Source: DATACZ01 sp036258795 (GTDB taxonomy: Bacteria > Actinomycetota > CADDZG01 > JAHWKV01). From it: 43,479 bases of DNA. Location: assembly GCA_036258795.1 (NCBI GenBank), contig DATACZ010000134.1:1-43479 (forward strand), given 5' to 3'. The notes below the pieces were generated by a model. It was not told where the DNA came from. It searched no databases and was given only the letters and a program-made list of their open reading frames with translations. Below, piece by piece: positions 9,301-17,193 of the stretch. A program made the translations under genes and the position numbers. Numbering within the stretch: position 1 is the stretch's first letter; the number at the start of each line of letters is the position of its first letter.

Positions 9301-9761
9301 AGGTGACGGGCTTCACCCGATACGAGGTGGTCGGGGGAGTAAGCCCCGATGCGACCATTCACGTAATTGACAGAGGCGGGATTGCTGCAGGGATTAGCTC
9401 ACGCACCGAGCAAGACCCTTCGCTTCGTGGGACAAAGCGGGCGGCTCTTGAGAAGGGTGAAGTGGAGGTCACTATCGGGCGAAGCGACGGCCGGCCCGTG
9501 GTGCTGATTCCCGAGCGCAAGGGTGATACGCCTTCCGGGCTCACGCTTCTGCATCTAAGGTTTAAGGAGAGCCTGCCTGCCGATCTTGCCCGGAAGGTCC
9601 TGACGGGATACCGAGCTGCCCGCTACGAAGCCCTGGTGGCGGCCGTTACCGAGACGGAAGCTCACTTTGCCGATGAGGTCCTTGGAACCCTGTCCATGCC
9701 GGAACTGCTTGTGGAGCCGGTCCTCACGCTGGCCGAGCGGTGGCGGCGGAGGGATGCCTAG
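6354..9761 (+). CDS. Extended GlmS-like amidotransferase/SIS isomerase, 1135 residues
   Basis: This is a class II glutamine amidotransferase joined to two SIS sugar-isomerase domains, the plan of GlmS (L-glutamine:D-fructose-6-phosphate aminotransferase), but almost twice the usual length of about 600. Cys2 of MCGIVAVLRG is the N-terminal nucleophile. An insertion of about 140 residues, mostly helical and coiled-coil-like (12-150), separates it from the substrate loop RGRDSAG (166-172). GHTRWASVG (259-267), NAHP and NGD (297-299) complete the glutaminase site. SIS 1 (about 510-645) has ISQSGTTTDT and SVASTKAF. SIS 2 (about 690-815) keeps a Lys-Leu-x-Glu helix but lacks the AGELKHGPL segment. 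The canonical GlmS tail appears as HQAKTVTV near 931-938, followed by about 195 extra residues. It probably makes glucosamine 6-phosphate for peptidoglycan or a related amino sugar. The ribosome site is weak. Confidence 0.85.
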   Translation: MCGIVAVLRGPVRPQAPNLDEVLAELGEARARLDDQGLQAAERLTRAADHLDRVDRSLNTSSAVMQMLLQPSFMDRLEREVSDLEARVLYLEEELFQSGGTIGADLERTNSALIDVKDGLWAIRRDRLRAARQVRSLLQGDPRDSTVEALCSIQTALNGLDRLEVRGRDSAGLTVMVWDHGLDPAMPELKALISGRMADPLFRSCTVRLSAGVLSFVYKAAAEIGELGDNVAALTRAITTDDLLMKALAAENAKATVLGHTRWASVGTISEPNAHPLDGLEVGAWGELPHVVGVLNGDIDNYPELVVREELGIPASITTDAKVIPILIARGLRDGYSTEEAFARAVQRLEGSMAIAAIAAGEPDRLLLAVQGSGQGLYVGLAQDAFVVASEPYGVIERTKTYLRINGDSSAGRLVLLDGSKAGRLEGVDRRRFGLEQLPVGVGDLQEAEITTRDIDRRDFPHFLLKEITEAPESFQKTLRGRVVERDGRPAVVLDKRALPEEIKLRMREGSVRRIVVVGQGTAAVAGQAVAAWLSDALRPKSVVVYALPATELSGFWLQDEMSDTMVVAISQSGTTTDTNRTVDLARARGAAVLAILNRRNTELGEKAHGVVFTSDGRDVEMSVASTKAFYSQIAAGFLLSIALAEAAGCLELSRSTEQLKALLELPAAMRKVLDQRELIAGIAAQHAPRRRHWAVVGSGPNQIAAEEVRIKLSELCYKSVASDATENKKHIDLSSEPLILVCAAGLSGPNAEDSAKEVSIYRAHKAAPVVVATSNQVAFADCDIIPVPAVHPDLAFILSAMAGHLFGYEAALAIDAQAHPLRLVRAAIQELAAEGHTSEAVLARLGSRIEPAVRAFLDAVADGACDGVAKVGDVLRLSVLLRCAVRDFPFEVYELERGLGAGPGTFLDDLLAGLTVVIDDLTRPIDAVKHQAKTVTVGISRSEDELFQVSLVKEVLRLGLTTEDLGYRAVRNLAALDPAIVEVTGFTRYEVVGGVSPDATIHVIDRGGIAAGISSRTEQDPSLRGTKRAALEKGEVEVTIGRSDGRPVVLIPERKGDTPSGLTLLHLRFKESLPADLARKVLTGYRAARYEALVAAVTETEAHFADEVLGTLSMPELLVEPVLTLAERWRRRDA

Positions 9762-9770
9762 GCAGCTGGA

Positions 9771-10181
9771 TTAGTGCGGGGTGATGGGCTTGACCCTGAT
9801 TTTGTCCTTTATCACTTCGCCCGTCTCGGAATCCAGGATGGTAACCGTCTCGTATTCGGTGTCCGTCTCGAGTCTTAAGGAAACGTAGATGGGAGCTTTG
9901 CGCTCCTGGTAAAGCTTGACGAATGGCTCACTGTGTTCAACCTTCCCGGGCTCAACCTCTTTGTCCGTTCGGCTGGGAAGGTTTACGACAAGGTCGAGAA
10001 GTAGGACCTTTGGATCGTCCTGTGGCTCGTGCTTCTTGAGGACCACCCGGTAGGTGGTGGGAAGGACACATTGTCCGGTAACGGTCAGGATGTGGGGCTT
10101 ATCTGGCCTTCTATCGTGACGAACGTCCCACTCGCCACATTCCCACTTCTCCTTTTCCTGCGTGTCGGTACTCTCGGCCAT
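9771..10181 (-). CDS. Conserved-looking soluble protein of unknown function
   Basis: I do not recognise this 136-residue acidic protein. It has no signal peptide or membrane segment. The sequence alternates hydrophobic and polar residues in a pattern typical of beta sandwiches (TVTGQCVLPTTYRVVL, VLLLDLVVNLP, YVSLRLETDTEYETVTIL), suggesting a small all-beta fold. Two Cys (residues 15 and 38) are present. The ATG at 10181 is preceded by GGAGG at five bases, a strong ribosome site, so it is very likely translated. It ends ten bases from the GlmS-like stop (convergent) and is divergent from recN. Confidence 0.72.
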   Translation of the reverse strand: MAESTDTQEKEKWECGEWDVRHDRRPDKPHILTVTGQCVLPTTYRVVLKKHEPQDDPKVLLLDLVVNLPSRTDKEVEPGKVEHSEPFVKLYQERKAPIYVSLRLETDTEYETVTILDSETGEVIKDKIRVKPITPH

Positions 10182-10306
10182 TGCGCCTCCAGATTGCGTG
10201 CTCCACTGTTTGTTGCTGCCCTCCAGGACTGTCAGCCAAAAGCCTTACGATTACTTGCGCTGCACAGCCATAGCCAGAGGTCGGTGCCCAGAAGGTCCCA
10301 TTTGCG

Positions 10307-12118
10307 TTGTTAGCCGAACTTAGCATTGCCAATTATGCAGTAATCGACACATTGCGCCTCCGTCTCGGCCCCGGGTTCAACGTCTTGACCGGCGAGACCG
10401 GAGCGGGCAAGTCGATCATCATCGGCGCTCTGAGCTTTGTGCTGGGCGAGCGTGCCGACTCGAGCGTAGTCCGAGCCGGGGAGCCGGAAGCGGTCGTGGA
10501 GGCGATCTTCGATCTGCAAGATGTGCCTTCTGCCGAGCTCGTTAAAGCTGTGCCGGGCCTCGAAGAGGACCGAAGTTTGATACTGGCAAGGGAGATAACC
10601 GCCACGGGGCGAAGCACGTGCCGGTTAAACGGGCGGGCAGTGCCCATGCGCACCCTGCTAGAGGTCGGCATGCACCTCGTGGACGTTCACGGCCAGGGAG
10701 CGCACCTTTCGTTGCTGAGGGTCGCCGAGCACGTCGACCTGCTCGATCGCTTTGGCGGGCTGCTCGAGCTTCGAAAGCAGCTTGCCGATGAGGTCCAAAG
10801 AATTGTCGCGGGGCGAAGAAGGATCAACACGCTGAGGGTCGACCAGGCGAAAGCCGCCCAAAGAGCCGACCTGCTTTCATTTCAGATCAACGAGATCTCC
10901 GCCGCCCGCTTGCAGGAGGGGGAGGAGGAGGCGCTGATCGCAGAGAGGACCCTTCAGGTCAACGCTGAGAAGATAAGCCAGCTCCTGGTGACCGCTTGTG
11001 AGGCGCTCGAGCAGGTGGAGGTATCCCGTCCGGCGGGAGCCCTTGAACTGCTCTCTCAAGCTGTCGGCGCGCTGGCCGCCCTTGAAAAGCTCGACCCTGC
11101 GTTCGAGGGCCACAGGAAGAGTGCCGAGTCGCTCCAGTATCAGGTGGAGGACCTGAGACGAGAGCTGGCCGGTTTCATGGACAGGGTTGAGTTCGATCAG
11201 CGGCGCCTGGCGGAAGTCCAAGAGCGCATCGAGGTCATATCAGGCCTGAAGCGGAAATACGGCCCGACAATTGCAGAGATAATCGCCTTTGGCGCCAAGG
11301 CTCGAAGTGAGCTCGATTCGTTGTCTCGAGCCGAGTCGTCGATTTCGGAGCTTGAGGCCGAGCTGGAGGAGGTGACGGCCCGAGCCTCCAAGCTAGCCGG
11401 CACCCTTTCCCTTGCTCGCAAGGAAGCTGGTAGCCGCCTGACCGCGGCGGTAGAGCAACAGCTCCAAGGGGTGGGAATGGCGGGAGCACGACTGGCCGTC
11501 CAGATCACACATGAAACCTCAGCCGATGGGCTTCCGGTTCATGAGCTTGGTTTCGATCTCGCCGGCGAAATCATCGAAAGTGACTCAACCAATACATCTC
11601 AGGTACAGGCCGAGCCCCTGCGGTTCGACGTCACGGGGGTCGATCGAGTGGAGTTCCTGATAAGCGCCAATCCGGGCGAACCCCTTCGCCCTCTGGTCAA
11701 GGTGGCATCGGGAGGCGAGACCGCCCGCTTGATGCTGGCGATTAAGGAAGTGTTGTCCTCTGCAGACAGGGTCCCCACCCTGGTGTTCGATGAGGTTGAC
11801 GCCGGGATCGGGGGGCGGATAGCGGAAGCCGTGGGGATGCGCTTGTGGTCGCTGGGCCGGCGGCACCAGGTCCTAGCCGTGACTCACCTGCCCCAGATCG
11901 CCTGTTACGGCGACGTTCACCTCAAAGTCAGCAAGCACCTGGAAGGAGGCCGAACCATTACCAGGGTGGTCCCTGTCCAGGACGAACAGCGAGTCCTGGA
12001 GCTAAGCCAGATGCTGGGGGCCGACACACCAGCTACCCGGGAGAAAGCCGCCGAGCTTCTCCGCAAAGGGGCGGAGGCGGCCGTAAGTAACAGGCTGGAG
12101 CTACCGGCGGAGGGCTAG
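10307..12118 (+). CDS. recN: DNA repair protein RecN
   Basis: This is an SMC-like ATPase that acts early in recombinational repair of double-strand breaks. Walker A is GETGAGKS (29-36), followed by a long coiled-coil region (about 155-380). The C-terminal ATPase half has the ABC signature ASGGETARLML, Walker B VFDEVDAGIGG and the VTHLPQIA switch. The length of 603 is normal or slightly long. The TTG at 10307 begins the LAELSIANYAVID motif exactly where RecN proteins start, although the ribosome site (AAGG) is distant. I looked for a LexA box upstream and did not see one of the CGAAC-N4-GTTCG type found before dinB. Confidence 0.95.
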   Translation: MLAELSIANYAVIDTLRLRLGPGFNVLTGETGAGKSIIIGALSFVLGERADSSVVRAGEPEAVVEAIFDLQDVPSAELVKAVPGLEEDRSLILAREITATGRSTCRLNGRAVPMRTLLEVGMHLVDVHGQGAHLSLLRVAEHVDLLDRFGGLLELRKQLADEVQRIVAGRRRINTLRVDQAKAAQRADLLSFQINEISAARLQEGEEEALIAERTLQVNAEKISQLLVTACEALEQVEVSRPAGALELLSQAVGALAALEKLDPAFEGHRKSAESLQYQVEDLRRELAGFMDRVEFDQRRLAEVQERIEVISGLKRKYGPTIAEIIAFGAKARSELDSLSRAESSISELEAELEEVTARASKLAGTLSLARKEAGSRLTAAVEQQLQGVGMAGARLAVQITHETSADGLPVHELGFDLAGEIIESDSTNTSQVQAEPLRFDVTGVDRVEFLISANPGEPLRPLVKVASGGETARLMLAIKEVLSSADRVPTLVFDEVDAGIGGRIAEAVGMRLWSLGRRHQVLAVTHLPQIACYGDVHLKVSKHLEGGRTITRVVPVQDEQRVLELSQMLGADTPATREKAAELLRKGAEAAVSNRLELPAEG

Positions 12119-12119
12119 G

Positions 12120-12470
12120 CTAAGAGCCTTCGTTATCCGGCTCGCCCGGCGTTATCGCCGCAGACCCCGGCGACACGTCCGCCTGCGTCGGCTCGCCGAC
12201 GGAGGTCTCTGCCTGCATCTCGCGCAGTCTCCGGGCGATAGCCGGGACGGTAAAGGTACCGATCGGTACCCCTCGGAAGTAGGCGTAGTGGCTGGCGAGG
12301 AGGTGGGCTCCGTACTCATCCCAGAACGGCCCGCTCACCACCCCTGCTTTGACCGCCTCCTCCGCGGCGATGATCCCGGCGGTAACCACGTTGTTTGGCT
12401 GGGTCATGTCTCCGCCGGCATGCTGCTCGATGAGGCGGTCCATCATGGTCAGCAACTCGGTTAGCTCCAA
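12120..12470 (-). CDS. Small protein of unknown function
   Basis: I do not recognise this 116-residue protein. The first 80 residues look helical and folded (AGIIAAEEAVKAGVV, WDEYGAHLLASHYAYFRG); the last 30 are low-complexity, acidic and Pro/Ser/Thr rich, like a disordered tail. There is no signal peptide. It starts at a TTG with a poor ribosome site, and ATG codons eight and nine codons later are alternatives. It lies about 110 bases downstream of the SagB-like gene on the same strand, so it could be its partner, and its stop nearly touches the recN stop. Confidence 0.55.
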   Translation of the reverse strand: MELTELLTMMDRLIEQHAGGDMTQPNNVVTAGIIAAEEAVKAGVVSGPFWDEYGAHLLASHYAYFRGVPIGTFTVPAIARRLREMQAETSVGEPTQADVSPGSAAITPGEPDNEGS

Positions 12471-12580
12471 TATTCCGCTCCCGTCGGACTCGTAGGCGGG
12501 GGAAGGTCCTTAGGTCCGGTCTCCTCCCTCACCCGCTGCCTCTTCCACTCAGGGTATATGGGGACAGGATATAGATCCGG

Positions 12581-14062
12581 TCAGCGGCCTATTGCCACCG
12601 TCATCATCGGCTCCGCCTCCGTTTGGAAAAAGGCACGGACTTCGTCGTCGTAAAAGGTCAAGCCGGTGGCGCCCAGTCCGCAGGCGTAGGCAGCTAGATA
12701 GACTCTGCCTGCGATGATGCCGGCTTCGAGCTGCGCGGCCCTGTATCCCCTGTCTCCAAGGGCTCGCAGGGTGGCATTTAGGTCGGCGAGCAGGAATAGG
12801 GTTGCCGCCGCGTCCCCTCCCAGGGGCTGGTCCAGACACAGGAACCTGGCCTTGTCCCTCAGCTTGCCCGAAGACACCAGCTCAAACCCGTGAGCATAGG
12901 TGTAGGCCCCCGGCTCGAGTCCCTCTACCGCATTGGCGATCAGCGCCACCTGAATCAGAGGACCTCCCCAGTCACAGCTCAACCTGTAGGTGGCATGATC
13001 GATGATGCCCTCGAGCTGATCGAGGGGGATAGGGGAGTGTTTGAAGGCGCGCTTGGATCCACGTCGCAAGATGACCCCCTCGATACTGCTTTCTGAACAG
13101 AGGTCCCGAAGGGTGGTATTCGGCGGGCGTTCGTGGCTTCGGGACCAATTGCCCGCAGCTTCTGGGGCGGCCAAGCTGCTCTTTTGGTGCACCGCCCCAA
13201 TTTCCGGATAGCTCACCTCGGCCTCCGAGAGCGGAACGGCTCTGTGTGGGATTCGTTGCGGTGGTTCCCCGGATGGCTCGACGGGCGCCGTTCCAGGACC
13301 GGCCAGCCCTACCGGGACGACGCATATGGCCATCTCGCGGTCTCCATCCACGCCGACCAACAGGTTCAGCTCCTGGTCGTCAAATCCGAGGAGCACCTCG
13401 GCAGGGTGTCCTCCCGATGCGGCGAGCGCGAGCATGTTGGCAAGGATCATGCCCGAGTCCCAGTAGAGGTGGCGATACCCGCGAGCCCTGTACTTCCAGG
13501 TGGTCCTCCAGGGGATTCCTGTAAGTATCATGCTGACGGGCGACGTGGCAACGCTCCTGCGCAGCCCGGTGGCGCGGGCCAGGTAGGGGCGGGGATCATC
13601 GGTTCTCAGCTGTCTCAGTGCCGACTCCAGCGGGTGGAAGTGGTACAGCCCGGGGGAGAGACCCTCGACTTCTCCGCCGCAGGCGAGGTACACCTCTATC
13701 GGGTAGAGCGCTCCAGCGCAGGCATACGTCCGGAAGAAGATCTGCTCTCCTCCAGGCAGCTCGTATATCCGGGACACCCCGGCAGCCAGATTGAGCAAAC
13801 GCGAGACCTCCGGGGCGTCTAGCACCCGAGCCTCCGCCGGCCGTTCGGTTACCGCCAGGGTAGCCGGGTAGCCGGTCGGCATGGTAGGGCTGGGCAGCGG
13901 CACTGACTGCAGGCCAACGTAGTCCTTGAAAGGATTCGGCTGAATGGCCCAATTGAGCCGGTAGGTGTCGTGCCGTACGAACTCTGGGAAGTGCTTGGTG
14001 CGCTGGTGGTACTCGATCGCGTCCAACTCAGCGGAGTCCCAGCTCGCTAACCACGGCCACAC
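12581..14062 (-). CDS. SagB/ThcOx-like double nitroreductase
   Basis: This is a 493-residue protein with two nitroreductase-fold halves in tandem. The N-terminal half (about 75-260) has the SagB-type pattern FFRTYACAGALYPIEVYLAC, then an RHLYWDSGMILANML helix. The second half (about 320-493) repeats the fold, beginning ILRRGSKRAF and ending with the AAQLEAGIIAGRVYLAAYACGLGATGLTFYDDEV pattern typical of FMN binding. SagB proteins use FMN to oxidise azolines to azoles in peptide natural products, and the wider family includes many stand-alone enzymes. No YcaO cyclodehydratase or evident precursor peptide is in this window, so I infer a stand-alone oxidoreductase. The 5' end runs into a repeat cluster; the GTG at 14062 lies within a repeat copy and the TTG at 14026 is an alternative start. 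Confidence 0.85.
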   Translation of the reverse strand: MWPWLASWDSAELDAIEYHQRTKHFPEFVRHDTYRLNWAIQPNPFKDYVGLQSVPLPSPTMPTGYPATLAVTERPAEARVLDAPEVSRLLNLAAGVSRIYELPGGEQIFFRTYACAGALYPIEVYLACGGEVEGLSPGLYHFHPLESALRQLRTDDPRPYLARATGLRRSVATSPVSMILTGIPWRTTWKYRARGYRHLYWDSGMILANMLALAASGGHPAEVLLGFDDQELNLLVGVDGDREMAICVVPVGLAGPGTAPVEPSGEPPQRIPHRAVPLSEAEVSYPEIGAVHQKSSLAAPEAAGNWSRSHERPPNTTLRDLCSESSIEGVILRRGSKRAFKHSPIPLDQLEGIIDHATYRLSCDWGGPLIQVALIANAVEGLEPGAYTYAHGFELVSSGKLRDKARFLCLDQPLGGDAAATLFLLADLNATLRALGDRGYRAAQLEAGIIAGRVYLAAYACGLGATGLTFYDDEVRAFFQTEAEPMMTVAIGR

Positions 14063-14223
14063 TCGCTTCGCTCGATGGCCGGAAAAGGCTAGGCGTGGAT
14101 TCGCTCGCTACGCTCGATCAACCACGGCCACACTCGCTTCGCTCGGTGGTCGGCTGCCTCCGCTTCGCTCCAGCAGACCGTAAAAGGCAAGGCTTGGAGG
14201 CTTGGATTCGCTCGCTACGCTCG
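14049..14223. repeat. Cluster of short interleaved repeats between sagB-like gene and moaA
   Basis: Two repeat units alternate here. Unit A (26 bases, containing CACTCGCTTCGCTCG) occurs at 14049-14074 and 14120-14145 with no mismatch. Unit B (20 bases, containing TCGCTCGCTACGCTCG) occurs at 14097-14116 and 14204-14223 with no mismatch and is followed each time by TCAACCAC. Both units are built on CGCT/AGCG-type dyads, for example GCGAAGCGAG on the opposite strand. A further degenerate copy (CCGCTTCGCTCC) lies near 14160-14171. The array touches the 5' end of the SagB-like gene and the stop of moaA. It resembles REP-like dispersed repeats, but I cannot see copies elsewhere in the window. Confidence 0.75.
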
Positions 14224-14224
14224 C

Positions 14225-15265
14225 TCAACCACCTATGTACGACATCTCCACTTTGGGGAGGTCCACCGTCTTGGAGGAGCGGATCTCAGAGTAGCGATCG
14301 GCTCTCAAGCGCCAGTTCATGGCCACCGCATTTGAGATTTCCTCGTCGGTGGCCCCCTCTCGAAGCATCTTTCGAAGGTCCTGCCCCCGAAGGGCGAACA
14401 GGCAGGTGTAGAGCTTGCCCTCGGCAGACAGCCTGGCTCGAGTGCACGAACCGCAGAAGGGCTGGCTAACGGAAGCGATGATTCCCACCTCCTGATCGCT
14501 GCCCTTGTAACGCCAGCGCGTGGCTACTTCGCCGGGGTAGTTGGGCTCCAGCGCCTCTAGGGGCATTTCGGCATCGATCATGGCGAGGATCTCCTTAGCC
14601 GGCACCACGTCGTCCATCCTCCACCCGTTGCTGTGACCCACGTCCATGTACTCAATGAACCGGAGGATGTGGCCGGCTTCCCTGAAGTACCGAGCCATGG
14701 GCAGCACGCTTTGCTCGTTCACCCCTCGCTTCACGACCATGTTGATCTTTATGGGAGACAGGCCGACCCTGGCGGCCTCATCGATCCCGGCCAGAACCTT
14801 CTCCACCGGAAAGCCCACGTCGTTCATTGCCTTGAAGGTCTCGTTGTCGAGGGCGTCGAGACTCACGGTCACGCGCTTCAGTCCCGCCTGCTTGAGCGCC
14901 TCAGCCTTCTTCTTCAGCATGGAGCCGTTGGTGGTAAGGGTCAGGTCCAACCCGGGGATGCGATCGAGCATCTCGATAAGGTGTTCGAGATTCCGCCGTA
15001 CCAGTGGCTCTCCACCCGTCAGGCGAATCTTCTGAACCCCATGGCTGACGAAGATGCGTGCCAGCCGCTCGATCTCCTCGAAGCTCAGAAGCTCCTTCCG
15101 GTCGAGAAACTGGTAGTCGCTTCCAAAGATTTCCTTTGGCATGCAGTAGATGCATCGGAAGTTACAGCGGTCGGCAACCGAGACTCTTAGGTCGCGAAGC
15201 GGCCTCCCCATCGTGTCGGTGACGGTCTCAGTGGCTGCCTGATCCGGAAGTACAAGGCTCTTCAT
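14225..15265 (-). CDS. moaA: GTP 3',8-cyclase MoaA (molybdenum cofactor biosynthesis)
   Basis: This radical-SAM enzyme converts GTP to 3',8-cyclo-7,8-dihydro-GTP, the first step of molybdopterin synthesis. The N-terminal 4Fe-4S site is C34-x3-C38-x2-C41 in CNFRCIYC, followed by the LTGGEPL motif. The second C-terminal cluster is FCGSCTRARLSAEGKLYTCLF. The protein ends in GG, which in MoaA is the C-terminal tail needed for the second step. The length of 346 is normal. Its last codons run into the repeat cluster. No other moa or moe gene is in the window, so the pathway genes must be elsewhere. Confidence 0.95.
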   Translation of the reverse strand: MKSLVLPDQAATETVTDTMGRPLRDLRVSVADRCNFRCIYCMPKEIFGSDYQFLDRKELLSFEEIERLARIFVSHGVQKIRLTGGEPLVRRNLEHLIEMLDRIPGLDLTLTTNGSMLKKKAEALKQAGLKRVTVSLDALDNETFKAMNDVGFPVEKVLAGIDEAARVGLSPIKINMVVKRGVNEQSVLPMARYFREAGHILRFIEYMDVGHSNGWRMDDVVPAKEILAMIDAEMPLEALEPNYPGEVATRWRYKGSDQEVGIIASVSQPFCGSCTRARLSAEGKLYTCLFALRGQDLRKMLREGATDEEISNAVAMNWRLRADRYSEIRSSKTVDLPKVEMSYIGG

Positions 15266-15371
15266 GGGTACCAGTTTATCCCCGGCTATGTTTAAAGAAA
15301 CTCTCTCCAGCGGGCTCGCCTCAGCAAGCGGAGGGCCGCACCGCGGCTCCTCCGAGTGCTCCAGCTTGCTT

Positions 15372-16481
15372 TTAGGTGGTCTGACTTACCGGAGCGGCGG
15401 GTTTGCCTCTTCTCGGAGACGTGCCTCCTGCAGGCTTCAGTAGCCTTCTGGAGGCACGCGCAAGGTGAGCCGAGGTGACCAACAGGAGAAGGCCCGCCGC
15501 CAGGAAGCGAGCGGGGTGGACCTGGGTCAGGCTTCCGGAGAATTGGCCGCTGTCGCTCTCAGTGGTACTGCCCGACGGCCGGCTGAACTCCTTGGTTGCC
15601 GGCTCGAACTTCTGCGGAACCGGTGCGGTGAAGGGCAGCGTCGGCTCGAAGCCAATATCTCTGGCGGGGAGCGTCTTGAAGCTCGTTCGACCAAAGAACT
15701 TCTGAGCCGCCGGAGACTTGGCTACTCCCGGACCAGGGGCCGGAGCGGATGCCGGCGCGGCCGCGGCGGCCGCCGGGTCAGCGGCAGGGGCAGGAGGAGG
15801 CGCTGCTGCCGGCGGGATTGTCAGCGTGGCCGAGGGCTCGGAGGCTGCAGAGTCGATGGTCCCCCCCGTAGCGCTCCGCCGGCTTGCTACGACCTGATAA
15901 CGAACCTTTTGATCTGGCTGTGCGGAGGTGTCTTTGTAGGTAGTTCCTTTTACGTCTGCAAGCTTGTCGAATGAGCCGTTGTTGACGGATCGTCGAACTT
16001 CGTAATCGACCAGATCGGGCTCCTTGTTCGCGGCCCAGGAAAGCGTCACGGCCGACCCATCCAGAGCCGTCTTCAGGCCAGTTGGCCTCGCCGGAGGGTT
16101 GTTCACTCCAACATTGTTGACCGTGGCTCGGCCAACCTCTTGGGCTGTGGCAACAGCTTCGATGTCGTACCTGCCGTTGTGCAGCGGGTTGGTATCCCAG
16201 GAAACTCGCAGGGTAGTTCCTTGCGATTCGTACACCTTGGCCGACCCTCCGGTGCCTCCCACTGGCCTGACGGTCACTGTGATCTTCTCGACCGTTTCTT
16301 GAAATAGCAGGCCGGAATTAGGAGTGGCCTCCACCTGGATGGTCTGACCACCCGCCACGATTTGGCCGCTTCCCGGAGTAGGGGGCGAGACAAATCTCAC
16401 TGTGGCGGCAAAGGCCGGGGCGGCAGTCAGCACGGAAAATAGCGAAACTGTCCCGACTATAAGAAGAACTCGTTTGATCAT
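15372..16481 (-). CDS. Secreted fibronectin type III protein with C-terminal membrane anchor
   Basis: This is a 369-residue exported protein. A signal peptide covers residues 1-25 with a likely cut after APAFA. A beta domain follows (26-127), then one fibronectin type III domain (about 128-222, with ARPTGL, VTLSWAAN and VRYQVVASR). A Pro/Ala-rich linker (223-255) leads to a tail with a hydrophobic helix (about 325-341) and an Arg/Lys-rich end. There is no LPxTG-like motif, so the C-terminus is probably membrane-anchored, not sorted. Its ATG overlaps the sortase stop by four bases (ATGA), so it is translated with the sortase. Confidence 0.8.
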   Translation of the reverse strand: MIKRVLLIVGTVSLFSVLTAAPAFAATVRFVSPPTPGSGQIVAGGQTIQVEATPNSGLLFQETVEKITVTVRPVGGTGGSAKVYESQGTTLRVSWDTNPLHNGRYDIEAVATAQEVGRATVNNVGVNNPPARPTGLKTALDGSAVTLSWAANKEPDLVDYEVRRSVNNGSFDKLADVKGTTYKDTSAQPDQKVRYQVVASRRSATGGTIDSAASEPSATLTIPPAAAPPPAPAADPAAAAAAPASAPAPGPGVAKSPAAQKFFGRTSFKTLPARDIGFEPTLPFTAPVPQKFEPATKEFSRPSGSTTESDSGQFSGSLTQVHPARFLAAGLLLLVTSAHLARASRRLLKPAGGTSPRRGKPAAPVSQTT

Positions 16482-17104
16482 GCCACAGGCTCCGAGGTCA
16501 TTAGCTTAGCGCGAGTTACGAGGCGCTGGCGGTCGCTTCCTCGCGGATGGCAGGTTGTCAGGGTCAGCATCGGCTCTGGAGTCGGGTCGGCCACGCTCCA
16601 GTCGTTGGAGGTGGTGATCCACGGATTGGTGTGACCCCCAAACCCGGGCACCACCACATAGGTGTGCCTGGCGAATGGGGTGACAAGGAAGATCTTGTCA
16701 CCGGGTTTTAGCACCTCCTGCCGGGCAAACGGCTTTCCGTACGTGGTGCGATGGCCCGCAATGGCGACGTTCCCGTGTTCTCCCGGCAGTGGCGTCATGG
16801 GGTAATGGCCGGCTCCCGTGTTGAGGGCTTTCTGCGAGATGCCCTCTACCACCATGGCGTCCGTGCCCATAGCGGGCACAATGATGCGAGTGAGAGCACT
16901 CCCGTCAACCAAGCGTCCTTCCCTGTAGGCCTCTTTGTGCCGGTTGCTGCCGAAGGCGTCGCGGAGCGCGCGCTGCTGACGGCCAGCCATAAAGTCGGTG
17001 TAGAAGGGGTAGGCGAACAGCGATACGGCGCCGACCGCCGTTATGACCGCGAGCGTAGCCAGTGCCATGGAGGTTACTCGGCGGGCTGTGGGACCCATAT
17101 TCAC
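16478..17104 (-). CDS. Sortase (class E/D-like transpeptidase)
   Basis: This membrane-bound cysteine transpeptidase is 208 residues long. An N-terminal transmembrane helix (about 12-34) is followed by the sortase barrel. The catalytic residues are H118 in IAGHRTTYG, C185 in TLTTCHP and an Arg at 192 or 194 in GSDRQRLV. The TLTTC and AIAGHR motifs fit actinobacterial housekeeping sortases. The GTG at 17104 follows GGATAAGG. The neighbouring upstream gene on the same strand encodes a protein with a clear LPRTG sorting signal, the obvious substrate, and the downstream gene overlaps by four bases. Confidence 0.92.
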   Translation of the reverse strand: MNMGPTARRVTSMALATLAVITAVGAVSLFAYPFYTDFMAGRQQRALRDAFGSNRHKEAYREGRLVDGSALTRIIVPAMGTDAMVVEGISQKALNTGAGHYPMTPLPGEHGNVAIAGHRTTYGKPFARQEVLKPGDKIFLVTPFARHTYVVVPGFGGHTNPWITTSNDWSVADPTPEPMLTLTTCHPRGSDRQRLVTRAKLMTSEPVA

Positions 17105-17143
17105 TGTTACGCCTTATCCAAACTGATTGGTTTCATTGGACAG

Positions 17144-17171
17144 GTGGCCTGGACCGTGAGGTCCAGGCCAC
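17144..17171 (-). terminator. Strong hairpin between the LPRTG gene and the sortase gene
   Basis: There is a perfect 12-base inverted repeat, GTGGCCTGGACC, with a 4-base loop, 22 bases after the LPRTG gene stop. No run of U follows, so it is a stabilising or attenuating structure and not a classic intrinsic terminator. It could set a lower level of sortase message relative to its substrate. Confidence 0.6.
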
Positions 17172-17193
17172 GCACTCCTTGTTCCTAGCTGAT

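Noticed and set aside
10182..10306. Possible SOS box before recN
   Set aside because: recN is SOS-induced in many bacteria, but I found no CGAAC-N4-GTTCG-like site here.
13133..13822. Plus-strand frame of 229 codons inside the SagB-like gene
   Set aside because: Antisense shadow; the minus strand has both nitroreductase halves in one frame.
14049..14223. Repeat cluster as a CRISPR array
   Set aside because: Two different repeats alternate, spacers are unequal, and no cas gene is near.
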